From Candidatus Cloacimonadota bacterium (GTDB lineage Bacteria; Cloacimonadota; Cloacimonadia; Cloacimonadales; WRIO01), in assembly GCA_023230175.1 (NCBI GenBank), contig JALNXV010000005.1:1-28057 (forward strand): 28,057 bases of DNA, read 5' to 3'. A model generated the notes under the pieces. The model did no database searches, was not told where the DNA came from, and saw nothing but the letters and a program-made list of their open reading frames with translations. Within the stretch, counting starts at the first letter, position 1. Every line of letters starts with the position of its first letter. Below, in pieces: positions 1-8,692 of this stretch. The position numbers and the translations under genes are program-made.

Positions 1-53
1 CAAGGATGCTCGCACAACAAAACAAAGTACAAGCATAAATATTCGTACAACAA
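1..53 (+). repeat. Two degenerate copies of a dispersed palindromic repeat
   Basis: One copy, cut by the window edge, starts AAGGATGCTCGCACAACA at position 2. A second, weaker copy (about 29-53) reads ACAAGCA, a six-base variable core, then TTCGTACAACA. Both match the family consensus GCAAGCA-AGGATG-YTCGTACAACA seen again near 6958, 15112, 15572 and 27566. No gene is visible in 1-221; the rest of this stretch is plain AT-rich sequence. Confidence 0.6.
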
Positions 54-221
54 AAACAATCAAAGAAGTTTGTATAACCTCAAGGATAAAAAATAAAATA
101 ATCTGAAACAGGTATTATCAATATTAGTTTAATAAGTACAAATATAAGATTTATAGAGTGGTATAATTTTAAAATTTATCTTGACAAAGATAACTAAGAA
201 AATGTTTTGTATTTATAGTGT

Positions 222-308
222 GCCGAAGTGGTGAAATTGGTAGACGCAGAGGACTCAAAATCCTCCGGGTGTGAGCTCGTGCCGGTTCGAGTCCGGCCTT
301 CGGTACCA
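222..308 (+). tRNA. tRNA-Leu (anticodon CAA)
   Basis: A type II tRNA with a long variable arm. The acceptor stem GCCGAAG pairs with CUUCGGU (first pair G-U), followed by discriminator A and an encoded CCA. The anticodon stem GAGGA/UCCUC encloses the loop CUCAAAA, giving anticodon CAA, which reads UUG leucine codons. The variable arm pairs CGGG with CUCG, and the T arm is GCCGG-UUCGAGU-CCGGC. It lies 56 bp upstream of the PorV-like gene on the same strand with no terminator visible between them, so read-through is possible. A TTGACA hexamer sits at 181 but no well-spaced -10 follows it. Confidence 0.97.
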
Positions 309-364
309 TTTTAATAAATAAAAACACAATATAGAATAAGAATATACAATCCGGAGGAAATTTC

Positions 365-1438
365 ATGAATTTTAAGAGTACTTTATTAGCAAAAATAATT
401 TGTTTATCAATACTCATAGTCAGTCCAGTGTTAATGTTTGCAGTATCAGAAGCTGCAGTAATATTTTTATTAATTGAACCGGGTTCAAGACCGGGAGGTA
501 TGGGTCAAGCTTATGTGGCACAAGTAGAAGATGGACTTTCAGGATATTGGAATCCCGGTGCTATGGCATTTAATAGAGAAACACAAATATCTTTTATGCA
601 CTCAAATTGGCTTGGAGATGTTGATGGAATTGATGATATGTATATTGAATATCTTGGAGCAAATCATTATTTTGAAGAGTATTCCGGAAATCTTGGATTT
701 CATGCAATGTACTTAACTTATGGCAAGCAAGAAAGAACGAGCGAAAATAACGATCAACTCGGAACTTTTACTTCTTACGAATTAGCTTTAGCACTAACTT
801 ATGCTTATCAATATTCTGAAGATTTAGGACTCGGAATCAACTTTAAATTTATCTTAAGTGATCTTGCTGATGAAGGAACCGGACAAACAGAATCCGGGGT
901 TAAGGGTCGTGGTATCAGTTATGCCTTCGATTTAGGATTAAAAAAGAAAAATATTTTAATAAATAAACTTGATTTCGGACTAAATTTACAAAATATTGGT
1001 CCAAATATAACCTTCATTAATGAAGACCAATCAGATCCTCTACCGATGAACTTCAGAATGGGTCTCTCTTATAGATTACTTGAATCAGAATTTAGTACTT
1101 TCACTATAAATACCGATATGAATAAATTACTTGCTAATGACGACTTTGTACTAAAAAGACTATTTACTGCTTGGTATGACGATGGCGGATTATTTTCATC
1201 AGAAGAAATTGAATCTACTATCTTTAATGTTGGTGCTGAATATACTTATTATAATCTCTTATCTTTAAGAGGCGGATATATTTATGATAAGGCAGGTTCT
1301 ATAACCGGTCCTTCTTTCGGTGCAGGCATTCTATTTGACTTAACTACAACGACTAAACTGTCAATTGATTTTGCTATGCAACAAGGTGGAGAATTAGTTG
1401 ATTATAATAAAACATTCTCTGTCGGCTTAGAATTTTAA
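365..1438 (+). CDS. PorV/PorQ-like outer membrane beta-barrel protein (UPF0164 type)
   Basis: 357 residues with an N-terminal hydrophobic signal sequence (about 1-31). This is followed by the family hallmark GSRPGGMGQAYVA and GYWNPGAM, the glycine-rich start of FadL-like barrels of the PorV/PorQ/UPF0164 group. The rest alternates aromatic and polar residues as expected for transmembrane beta strands and ends on an aromatic residue (SVGLEF), typical of an outer-membrane barrel. PorV proteins carry sorting-domain cargo from the type IX secretion pore to the surface attachment machinery. That role is known for Bacteroidota and only inferred here, although the next gene encodes a protein with such a domain. 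The start is supported by GGAGG eight bases upstream of the ATG. It could instead be a general barrel of unknown cargo. Confidence 0.82.
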   Translation: MNFKSTLLAKIICLSILIVSPVLMFAVSEAAVIFLLIEPGSRPGGMGQAYVAQVEDGLSGYWNPGAMAFNRETQISFMHSNWLGDVDGIDDMYIEYLGANHYFEEYSGNLGFHAMYLTYGKQERTSENNDQLGTFTSYELALALTYAYQYSEDLGLGINFKFILSDLADEGTGQTESGVKGRGISYAFDLGLKKKNILINKLDFGLNLQNIGPNITFINEDQSDPLPMNFRMGLSYRLLESEFSTFTINTDMNKLLANDDFVLKRLFTAWYDDGGLFSSEEIESTIFNVGAEYTYYNLLSLRGGYIYDKAGSITGPSFGAGILFDLTTTTKLSIDFAMQQGGELVDYNKTFSVGLEF

Positions 1439-1464
1439 TCCATATATACAGGTAATTTAAGATT

Positions 1465-4400
1465 ATGATAATAAAAAACAAACTATTGCTCGTTATAGTG
1501 GGAATTATTATCCCACTATTTCTTTTTGCCCAAAACGATAAACTTAATCTACAAAAGCAATATTTAAAAGATAATTCCCGAAAACAAATCCATCCACAAA
1601 CAGAGTATTTCAATAAACAAAAAGAACATTATAGAGCTAATACAAAATCAGATAACTTTAATAAATTATTAGTTATACTTGTGGATTTCCAACAAGATGA
1701 TAACCCATTGACAACAGGCAATGGAAAATTTTTGCTAAACAAAGATGATATTGATATAACTTTCCCTACTATGCATAATGGAGTTTATGATATTATTGGA
1801 GCTCCACCTCATAATCAAGAATTTTATACCGAACAACTCAATGCTGTAAAATATTACTACAATGCTGTCAGTTATGGTACATACGATTTAGAATTTGATA
1901 TCTATCCAAAAAATAAACAAGCTTATACTTTACCCTATGAAATGGCATATTATAATCCTATAGAACCGGAACTTTTTGTTGAAAGAGTTGAACAATACTT
2001 TACAGATATTTTTCAGACTGTTGATGCTGACACAGATAGACCAAATGCCTTTGCAGATTATGAGCATTATATGGTTATTCATGCAGGTTCTGACTATCAA
2101 CACGATGTTTTAGGTGATTCTTACCATGATATTCCATCTTTTTTCATTTCTATTGGTACAGGTAAAGAAGTATATGTTGACAATGGACAAACTGCAATTT
2201 CTCACGCTTGTAACGTCCCTGAGATGATAACACAAGATATTAGAACATATATTGAAGATGGCGAATCTATGCATTATGGGCATGGTTCTGTCAATGCTGT
2301 CTTTGTTCATGAATTTGGACATTCTCTTGGTTTTGCCGACTTATATAATACACTTAATAATAGACCTGCAGTAGGTATGTTTGACATTATGGATAGTGGC
2401 GGTAACGGAATATTAATGGACCTGTCTGAAGCCGGAGAATATTATGCAATCGAAGGAGCTTTACCGGCTTTACCGAGTGTATGGACACGCTTGATTCCTT
2501 TTGAGCAATCATTCTTAGAATTAGGAATACTAAAAGATATTACAAAATGTCAATTAGATACTGAGCTAAGCATTAAAGCATCATCAGCTAAAAATAAACC
2601 ATTTGACAATACTCCTTATTTTTATAGAATCCGACTAAGTGAAGATGAATATATACTTATAGAAAATAGAAATCTCGATCCGGATAATGATGGAGGAGTT
2701 TCTCTTAAATCATCATTAAACGGTAGAGTTGTCCTTTATCCTTCGGTTCGAAATCCCAATTCAAACGAATTTACTTATGAATATGACTGGTTACTACCCG
2801 GATGGATGGATAACCAAGCAAATTCTTACGGTGGAGGATTACTTATTTGGCATATTGATGATAAACAAATCTATCAAGAAGGTCAAAATTTAGATGAAGG
2901 TTTTTTCAGTAATTTTGAACTCAACCGAGTAAATACAAATATCTATGGAAATAAAGCTGTTAGAGTAATTGAAGCTGACAACTTACAAGATATTGGAAAT
3001 CAATATTCATACTACTGGACAGGTACTCCCTTTGAATACTTCTTTAAAAATAAACCAATTTTAGACGAAAACGGCTTACTCACCGGTTGGTCAGAAGATA
3101 TTCATCAAAATGAACTTTCTCTTAACACCAAACCAGCACTAATAACCAATCAAGGTAAACCTTCATCTTGGAAAATCAGTAACATTTCTCAAGCACAGCC
3201 GGTTATGACATTTAATATATCAAATTCTATGTTTGATAACAGTACATACATTGGAATGTTTCCAAATCTACACGCAGTTACAAATGTAGCTAAACTACAC
3301 AAACATAAATTTAAACAAATCTCCATCATCAGCGAACAAGAAGGGATGAATTTCTATACCTACTATATCAATGAAGAATATCCATCTTCTTGGGAGTTTT
3401 ACTATGTTGAAGATGATATAACTCAAAAACCGGATTTTGATGTCATTGTAACTAATCTTAAACCGGATGATATTGAAGAATTCCTTCTTGTGTACAACAA
3501 TAAAATTATGCTTCTTGATAGTAACAATAAAGTACAATGGTCTTTTGATAATACTATTACTGATACTCCTTTCTACTTTAAAAAAAATAACAATTCTTAT
3601 CTCGCACTTAATTTCTCGGATAGCACTTCTATCTATAATGTTACTTATCAAAACTACAATTTAAATTTAGATTTATTATATTCTATTAATAAACAAACCA
3701 AAATTGTATCTGATGAAGAAGATTTATACTTTCTTACCGATAACTCATTAAATACATTCAATGTAACAACCAAAACTCACAATCAAATTGAACTTATTGA
3801 TACATTCTCGCAATTTGAACCTGTTATCTATGCTACCGAAAATGAATCATCTATCTTTATAATGTCAGATAATCATAAAATCTATAAAATTTTAAATGGT
3901 AAACAATATGAAATATTCAATTTAAAAGATTTCAGCAACCAAATACCATCTAATTTAGCCTTAGCTTATTCTGATGATTTTGAAAAAAATATCATCATTT
4001 TTAATACTAATAATCAAATCTTTGCTCTCAGTGCTGACGGTGATTTTGTAAAAAACTTCCCAATAACATTAGAAAAAACGAAGCTTACAAGTAATTCCTT
4101 CCCTTATGTATTTAAACTTCATAACGAACTTGTCATAATGCTTCACGATCAAATGCAAGGACTATATGCAATTGATACTAATGGAAATGAATTATTATCT
4201 TATTCACAATATTGGAACAAAGGAAACGTTAAAGAACAATTCTTTATAGATAATGAAAATGACCTATTTGTAATGATTTACTCTGACAAAGATGATAATG
4301 TTTTTTCTGCAGAAAAAAACATTGAAGAAAAAGACTCAATAATTTGGAATGGATATAGAAATAATAAATTTGGTTTACTTAAAAATAACATCCCTTCACA

Positions 4401-4674
4401 AACAAGCTCAGAAGATAATATTGAAATATTTGTTTATCCAAATCCTGTAAATCAAAAAATTGCTAATATTAGAATAAATAACTCTAAATTAAAAGCTAAA
4501 TTAAAAGTATATAGTATTGACGGTCAATTAGTCTATAAGAAAGACCTACCTGCCGGCAATGAATTATTTAGAGATATACGTATAAATACTCAAGAATTGA
4601 GTTCCGGAATCTATTTTGCATTTATTAATATTAACAATAAAGAATATAAAACTAAATTTGCCATAATCAAATAA
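1465..4674 (+). CDS. Secreted M6 family metalloprotease with C-terminal sorting domain
   Basis: 1069 residues. A signal peptide (about 1-22, ending LFLFAQ) precedes an M6 (immune inhibitor A-like) peptidase domain. Its zinc site is H282-E-F-G-H286 with G289, D292 and Y294, the HExxHxxGxxDxY pattern of this family. D-G-G and G-G-G-L-L-I-W-H-I-D motifs near residues 410-465 are also typical of M6 enzymes. Residues about 600-960 form a beta-rich, propeller-like region of unclear family. Residues about 985-1069 look like a type A secretion-sorting domain: FVYPNPVNQ, then KVYSIDGQLVY, then SSGIYFAF and a basic end. The likely job is extracellular proteolysis on or outside the cell. It follows the PorV-like gene by 26 bp, suggesting one transcript and perhaps carrier and cargo. 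Confidence 0.88.
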   Translation: MIIKNKLLLVIVGIIIPLFLFAQNDKLNLQKQYLKDNSRKQIHPQTEYFNKQKEHYRANTKSDNFNKLLVILVDFQQDDNPLTTGNGKFLLNKDDIDITFPTMHNGVYDIIGAPPHNQEFYTEQLNAVKYYYNAVSYGTYDLEFDIYPKNKQAYTLPYEMAYYNPIEPELFVERVEQYFTDIFQTVDADTDRPNAFADYEHYMVIHAGSDYQHDVLGDSYHDIPSFFISIGTGKEVYVDNGQTAISHACNVPEMITQDIRTYIEDGESMHYGHGSVNAVFVHEFGHSLGFADLYNTLNNRPAVGMFDIMDSGGNGILMDLSEAGEYYAIEGALPALPSVWTRLIPFEQSFLELGILKDITKCQLDTELSIKASSAKNKPFDNTPYFYRIRLSEDEYILIENRNLDPDNDGGVSLKSSLNGRVVLYPSVRNPNSNEFTYEYDWLLPGWMDNQANSYGGGLLIWHIDDKQIYQEGQNLDEGFFSNFELNRVNTNIYGNKAVRVIEADNLQDIGNQYSYYWTGTPFEYFFKNKPILDENGLLTGWSEDIHQNELSLNTKPALITNQGKPSSWKISNISQAQPVMTFNISNSMFDNSTYIGMFPNLHAVTNVAKLHKHKFKQISIISEQEGMNFYTYYINEEYPSSWEFYYVEDDITQKPDFDVIVTNLKPDDIEEFLLVYNNKIMLLDSNNKVQWSFDNTITDTPFYFKKNNNSYLALNFSDSTSIYNVTYQNYNLNLDLLYSINKQTKIVSDEEDLYFLTDNSLNTFNVTTKTHNQIELIDTFSQFEPVIYATENESSIFIMSDNHKIYKILNGKQYEIFNLKDFSNQIPSNLALAYSDDFEKNIIIFNTNNQIFALSADGDFVKNFPITLEKTKLTSNSFPYVFKLHNELVIMLHDQMQGLYAIDTNGNELLSYSQYWNKGNVKEQFFIDNENDLFVMIYSDKDDNVFSAEKNIEEKDSIIWNGYRNNKFGLLKNNIPSQTSSEDNIEIFVYPNPVNQKIANIRINNSKLKAKLKVYSIDGQLVYKKDLPAGNELFRDIRINTQELSSGIYFAFININNKEYKTKFAIIK

Positions 4675-4684
4675 GGAATTTACT

Positions 4685-5569
4685 ATGAAAATATATCGCT
4701 TTATCATAATTTTACTAATTCTTATTAGCTTTAACTTAGTTAGTAATCTCAACGCTCAAATTTTAGATGAGTTAGATGAAACTATTTATCAAACTGATAT
4801 CGTAGAAGTAAAATATGAAAAAAAATCAGCTGCAAAAGCTATGTTACTTTCAGCTATTTTCCCGGGAGCAGGACAGTTTTATGTAAATAAAAAAAGTATT
4901 ACAGCTTATATTTTCCCCGTAATAGAGATTGGACTCTGGGTGGCATTCTTAAATTATGACAATAAAGGTGATGATGTTACAAAAAAATATAAAGATTATG
5001 CAAATCTACATTATACACGATCAAGACAACACGAAGCAGAAGCACATCTCTTAGAATTTCTTTCTACATATCCCGGTAATACCTATGCAACCGGTCATTT
5101 TAGATTAGATGATCATAATACTCAACACTTCTACGAAGATATTGGTAAATATAATAAATATATTTTCGGCTGGGAAGATTGGTATAATAACTTTTTCAGA
5201 GATCCTACAACTAACGAATTACGAGTACAATGGATAATTTCCGGTGAAGATACTGGAGATCCTACAAATATAAAATGGATTGCTAATAAACGTATTTCAG
5301 ACGGTCAAGTAATCAGTCCTGCAAACGGAAGTCAACTACGTGACCAATACAATGTAATGAGAAAAAACGCTGAAAACCATTATACTAACAGAAGAACAAT
5401 GAATTATCTCATTTTAATGAACCATGCAATAGCCATTTTTGACGCAAATAGAGTAACAAAAAAATATAACAGAAATTATATCAAAACCACTTCTATTCAA
5501 CCTCGATTAAATACTGCTTTAATCAACAATAAAATAACCCCTCTATTGAGCTTTAATTTAGATTTTTAA
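4685..5569 (+). CDS. DUF5683-like envelope protein, paralogue 1 of 3
   Basis: 294 residues. A signal peptide (about 1-24, ending NLNAQ) is followed after about 30 residues by KAMLLSAIFPGAGQFYVNK, the recognisable core of the DUF5683 family, and a hydrophobic segment (about 73-90). The middle contains FGWEDWYNNFF. The C-terminal part has YNVMRKNAENHY and a second hydrophobic helix, LILMNHAIAIFDANRV, with the N-x(7)-DA pattern seen in relatives. No catalytic residues are apparent and the family has no firm function; an envelope location is inferred from the signal and the two hydrophobic segments. An AAGGA ribosome site overlaps the end of the protease gene (10 bp gap), so it is probably in the same operon. 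It is longer than its two downstream paralogues. Confidence 0.72.
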   Translation: MKIYRFIIILLILISFNLVSNLNAQILDELDETIYQTDIVEVKYEKKSAAKAMLLSAIFPGAGQFYVNKKSITAYIFPVIEIGLWVAFLNYDNKGDDVTKKYKDYANLHYTRSRQHEAEAHLLEFLSTYPGNTYATGHFRLDDHNTQHFYEDIGKYNKYIFGWEDWYNNFFRDPTTNELRVQWIISGEDTGDPTNIKWIANKRISDGQVISPANGSQLRDQYNVMRKNAENHYTNRRTMNYLILMNHAIAIFDANRVTKKYNRNYIKTTSIQPRLNTALINNKITPLLSFNLDF

Positions 5570-5578
5570 GGAAAATAT

Positions 5579-6241
5579 ATGAAAAAAATTATTCTTATTT
5601 GCTTGCTTTCATTAATAGGACTCAACCTCTTTGCTCTAGAAAAGAAATCAGTAAAAAAAGCTGTTCTTATGTCTGCTATTCTACCCGGAACCGGACAGTT
5701 ATATCTTCATAGTAACACCAAAGCAGGTATTTTCTTAGCATCAGACTTAGTTATTATTTCTTCATTCCTCCGATTTGGTAAAGAAAGAAGTATTGCTATA
5801 GATAATTATCAATCTCTCGCTAACAGCCAAGCCGGACTTAGACTTGATGCTAATAATGAATTATATAATCTCGCTCAAAAATATAAATCATCAGAAATAT
5901 ACAATAATGAACTCGAAATGAGTGCCAGAAATTACTACTATCTTCTAAATAATGACTATCAAGCATATATAGATTATGTCAATACAAATAAAATACCTGA
6001 TGAAAATGCTTGGAATTGGACAGAAGACAAACATTTTCAAAAATATAAAGACCTTAGAGAAGATAAACAAACTTATGAAATATATCAAAACTTTGCTCTT
6101 GGTGCTATAATTATAAATCGCCTTATTAGCGTTGTCGATGCTGCAATTTCTGCTAATAAATTAAACAATAACAGCCAAATATATACTGTACCACATTTTG
6201 AAGGAAAGGGACTAACACTTATCTATGAATATAAATTTTAA
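5579..6241 (+). CDS. DUF5683-like envelope protein, paralogue 2 of 3
   Basis: 220 residues with a short signal peptide (about 1-19, ending LFALE) directly followed by KKAVLMSAILPGTGQLYLH. This is the same core as paralogue 1, with a following hydrophobic stretch FLASDLVIISSFL. The middle has NKIPDENAWNWTED and YKDLREDKQTYEIYQ. The C-terminal helix is LGAIIINRLISVVDAAISA. It starts 9 bp after paralogue 1 with an AAGGA site and overlaps paralogue 3 by 17 bp. Sequence and order suggest duplication followed by strong divergence. Function is unknown; a structural or assembly role at the envelope is only an inference. Confidence 0.7.
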   Translation: MKKIILICLLSLIGLNLFALEKKSVKKAVLMSAILPGTGQLYLHSNTKAGIFLASDLVIISSFLRFGKERSIAIDNYQSLANSQAGLRLDANNELYNLAQKYKSSEIYNNELEMSARNYYYLLNNDYQAYIDYVNTNKIPDENAWNWTEDKHFQKYKDLREDKQTYEIYQNFALGAIIINRLISVVDAAISANKLNNNSQIYTVPHFEGKGLTLIYEYKF

Positions 6242-6887
6242 AAAACTTTTCATTCTATCTTTTCTTATCTATCTATCTTTCAATATTTATGCTCAACCTA
6301 AAATAATTACTGCTCTTAAATCTGCAGTAATACCCGGATGGGGAGAACTTTCCAAGAATAATACTTCCGGCTATGTGTTTCTTGCAAGTGAAATAGCTCT
6401 CTGGAGCGGTAAAATATACCTTCAAAATGAATCTGATTTAAAAATTAAACAAGCTAATCAATTTGCTATAAATCAAGCAAACTTAGTTAATTACAATTAC
6501 CCTGAAAAAATTAAATTATTAATGGAAAAATATGACCGATCCGGATTTGAATCAGGTGGATACAATGAGTCTATCGTAAGACAAGCTATTGAGCAATTCC
6601 CATATAACCCTGAAGCTCAAACAGAATACATAAACAACAATAAATTACCTTCCGAATACTACTGGGATTGGCAATCAAGAGATACCCGCAAAACTTATCA
6701 AATTATGCGAAAAGATTCTGCTCATTATAAAGACTATGCAAAAGCTGTCACCGGTGTTATTATAGTTAATCATATAGCCAGCTTTTTTAATACTTTACGT
6801 ATAACAAATAAAGAATCAAGAGTAAATATCTCATCATCATTTGATAAAGATTTAAATCCCTTTATCTTCTGCAATGTAAAATTTTAA
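6225..6887 (+). CDS. DUF5683-like envelope protein, paralogue 3 of 3
   Basis: 220 residues. The signal peptide (about 1-23, ending NIYAQP) precedes ITALKSAVIPGWGELSK and VFLASEIALWSG. The PGxG turn is conserved, but the usual Q-(F/L)-Y after it has become E-L-S. NKLPSEYYWDWQ and YQIMRKDSAHYKDY align with paralogue 2. The C-terminal helix VIIVNHIASFFNTLR keeps the Asn but has lost the DA pair. The start lies 17 bp inside paralogue 2, with GGAAAGGG about 14 bases upstream, so translation is probably coupled. It is the most diverged member of the trio and the last gene of the plus-strand cluster. Function is unknown. Confidence 0.68.
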   Translation: MNINFKKLFILSFLIYLSFNIYAQPKIITALKSAVIPGWGELSKNNTSGYVFLASEIALWSGKIYLQNESDLKIKQANQFAINQANLVNYNYPEKIKLLMEKYDRSGFESGGYNESIVRQAIEQFPYNPEAQTEYINNNKLPSEYYWDWQSRDTRKTYQIMRKDSAHYKDYAKAVTGVIIVNHIASFFNTLRITNKESRVNISSSFDKDLNPFIFCNVKF

Positions 6888-6957
6888 AATATAAGAAACT
6901 GTTAAATATTATCAACATTATTTTTACTTGCTTCCTGAGGCAGACTCAAAACTACTG

Positions 6958-6998
6958 TTGTACGAGCATCCCTGCTTGCACAACAATATTATTCAACA
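6958..6998 (+). repeat. Dispersed palindromic repeat, best-formed copy
   Basis: The imperfect hairpin TTGTACGAGCA-TCCC-TGCTTGCACAA (11-bp stem with one mismatch and one wobble, 4-base loop) is followed by a tail ending ATTATTCAACA. The same tail follows the copies near 15112 and 27566. It lies in the 125-bp gap between two convergent genes and could double as a weak bidirectional terminator, though no strong T run follows directly. Confidence 0.7.
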
Positions 6999-7012
6999 AC
7001 CTTTCTTTTTTC

Positions 7013-8683
7013 TTAAAAAAGACCTTCAATTTCACCTTTATCATTAACATCCATTCCTAAAGCACTTGGAGATTTAGAAAGACCCGGCATTCTCATTATC
7101 TCTCCGGTAATTGGAATAACAAACCCGGCTCCGGAGGCTATTTTTATCTCTCTAACTGTAACTAAAAAATCTTTTGGTCTTCCTAATAAGTCAGGATTAT
7201 CAGATAATGACTTTTGAGTTTTTGCCATACAAATCGGTAAATGGTCAAAACCAAATTTCTTAATATTTTTTAAATCTTTTTTTGCATCAGAAGTATAATC
7301 AATCGCTTGAGCACCATATATCTCTTTCGCAATCTTCTCTATCTTTTCTTCTATGCTTAGATTCCAGTCATACAACCATCGTTGTTTACAAATATGTTTA
7401 TCAACTAAAGCTACTACATTTTCAGCTAATTTAATACCTCCTTTGCCTCCCTGTCCCCAAAAGTCAACAATACAAGCATCAAACCCTTTTGACTCCACAA
7501 ACTCTTTAATAATATTTAATTCTTCGTCCGTATCACTGATAAATTTATTAATTGCTACAATAGATTTCATACCAAATTTCTGAATATTCTCTAAATGCTT
7601 CTCTAAATTTGACAACCCTTTTTTTACTGCTTCTTTATTTTCGATTGTGAGTTCTTTAACCTTAGCACCTCCATGCATTTTGATTGCCCTTACAGTTGCT
7701 ACTAATACAACTGCGGCAGTACAAAATTCTCCATATCGGCAGACTATATCAAAAAACTTTTCAGCACCTAAATCAAAACCAAATCCTGCTTCTGTAACAA
7801 CAAAATCAGATAAACGTAAAGCTGTTTTTGTTGCTAAAATACTATTAGCTCCTTGAGCAATATTAGCAAAAGGACCACCATGAACAAATGCAGGAGTACC
7901 TTCAATAGTTTGAACTAAATTTGGTTTTAAGGCATCTTTCAATAAAGCAGTAATTGCTCCTTCATATCCTAAATCTTTTACTTTTAATAAAGTACCTTCA
8001 TAAGTAAAACCCACTGCTATATTAGAAATCTTTTCTTTTAACTCTGTTATATTATTTGCAAGACATAATATAGCCATTATTTCAGAAGCCGGAGTAATAT
8101 CAAAACCTTCTTCACGAGGGAAACCTTGAGTTTTACCACCTAAACCTATAATGGCATCTCTTAGCATCCTATCATTAACATCTAATACTCTTTTCCATAA
8201 TATTCTTCGAGGATCTAGATTATACTTATTTCCGTGATATATTTCATTATCAATTAATGCGGCAAGAGTATTATTTGCAGAAGTTATTGCATGAAAATCA
8301 CCGGTAAAGTGTAAATTTATGTCTTCCATAGGCAATACTTGAGAATATCCCCCACCTGCTGCTCCACCTTTAATACCAAAAACCGGACCTAAAGATGGCT
8401 CACGAAGTGCTACAGTTGTTTTTTTACCAATCTGATTTAACGCTTGTGCAAGTCCTATTGAAGTAGTTGTTTTACCCTCACCGGCAGGTGTTGGAGTTAT
8501 TGCTGAAACTAAAATTAATTTTCCAAATTTATTATTCTTTATTCTATCTAATGCTTTATAACTAATTTTAGCTTTATACTTACCATAAAGCTCTAAATCA
8601 TCTGAGTCAAGTTTTAATTGTTTAGCAATATCAACTATATCTTTAAGTTCTACACTTTTTGCTATCTCTAAATCAGAAGACAT
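7013..8683 (-). CDS. fhs: Formate--tetrahydrofolate ligase
   Basis: Catalyses the ATP-dependent joining of formate to tetrahydrofolate to give 10-formyl-THF, feeding purine synthesis or C1/acetogenic-type metabolism in the cytoplasm. 556 residues is the usual full length. The P-loop TPAGEGKTTT is at about 65-74, followed by REPSLGPVFGIKGGAAGGGY and INLHFTGDFHA, all family signatures; the end, SALGMDVN, is also conserved. AAGGAG lies 6 bases before the ATG. It starts 9 bp after the stop of the rubrerythrin-like gene, so the two form an operon read from the promoter at 9213-9240. The pairing hints at a link between C1 metabolism and oxidative protection in an anaerobe, but may only be shared regulation. 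Confidence 0.97.
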   Translation of the reverse strand: MSSDLEIAKSVELKDIVDIAKQLKLDSDDLELYGKYKAKISYKALDRIKNNKFGKLILVSAITPTPAGEGKTTTSIGLAQALNQIGKKTTVALREPSLGPVFGIKGGAAGGGYSQVLPMEDINLHFTGDFHAITSANNTLAALIDNEIYHGNKYNLDPRRILWKRVLDVNDRMLRDAIIGLGGKTQGFPREEGFDITPASEIMAILCLANNITELKEKISNIAVGFTYEGTLLKVKDLGYEGAITALLKDALKPNLVQTIEGTPAFVHGGPFANIAQGANSILATKTALRLSDFVVTEAGFGFDLGAEKFFDIVCRYGEFCTAAVVLVATVRAIKMHGGAKVKELTIENKEAVKKGLSNLEKHLENIQKFGMKSIVAINKFISDTDEELNIIKEFVESKGFDACIVDFWGQGGKGGIKLAENVVALVDKHICKQRWLYDWNLSIEEKIEKIAKEIYGAQAIDYTSDAKKDLKNIKKFGFDHLPICMAKTQKSLSDNPDLLGRPKDFLVTVREIKIASGAGFVIPITGEIMRMPGLSKSPSALGMDVNDKGEIEGLF

Positions 8684-8692
8684 TTTTACTCC

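Noticed and set aside
181..219. TTGACA at 181 with TATAGT at 214 as the tRNA promoter
   Set aside because: The spacing is 27 bp and the -10 would touch the tRNA; no well-spaced alternative is convincing.
169..417. Minus-strand open frame of 82 codons over the tRNA region
   Set aside because: It overlaps the tRNA-Leu gene and the start of the PorV-like gene, has no ribosome site and reads as the complement of structured tRNA sequence.
3295..3651. Minus-strand 118-codon open frame inside the M6 protease gene
   Set aside because: Antisense shadow of an AT-rich gene, with no ribosome site or recognisable domain.
5579..6887. Possibility that paralogues 2 and 3 are one frameshifted gene
   Set aside because: The downstream frame has its own signal peptide and its own PGxG core, and both products are complete, so they are two overlapping genes.
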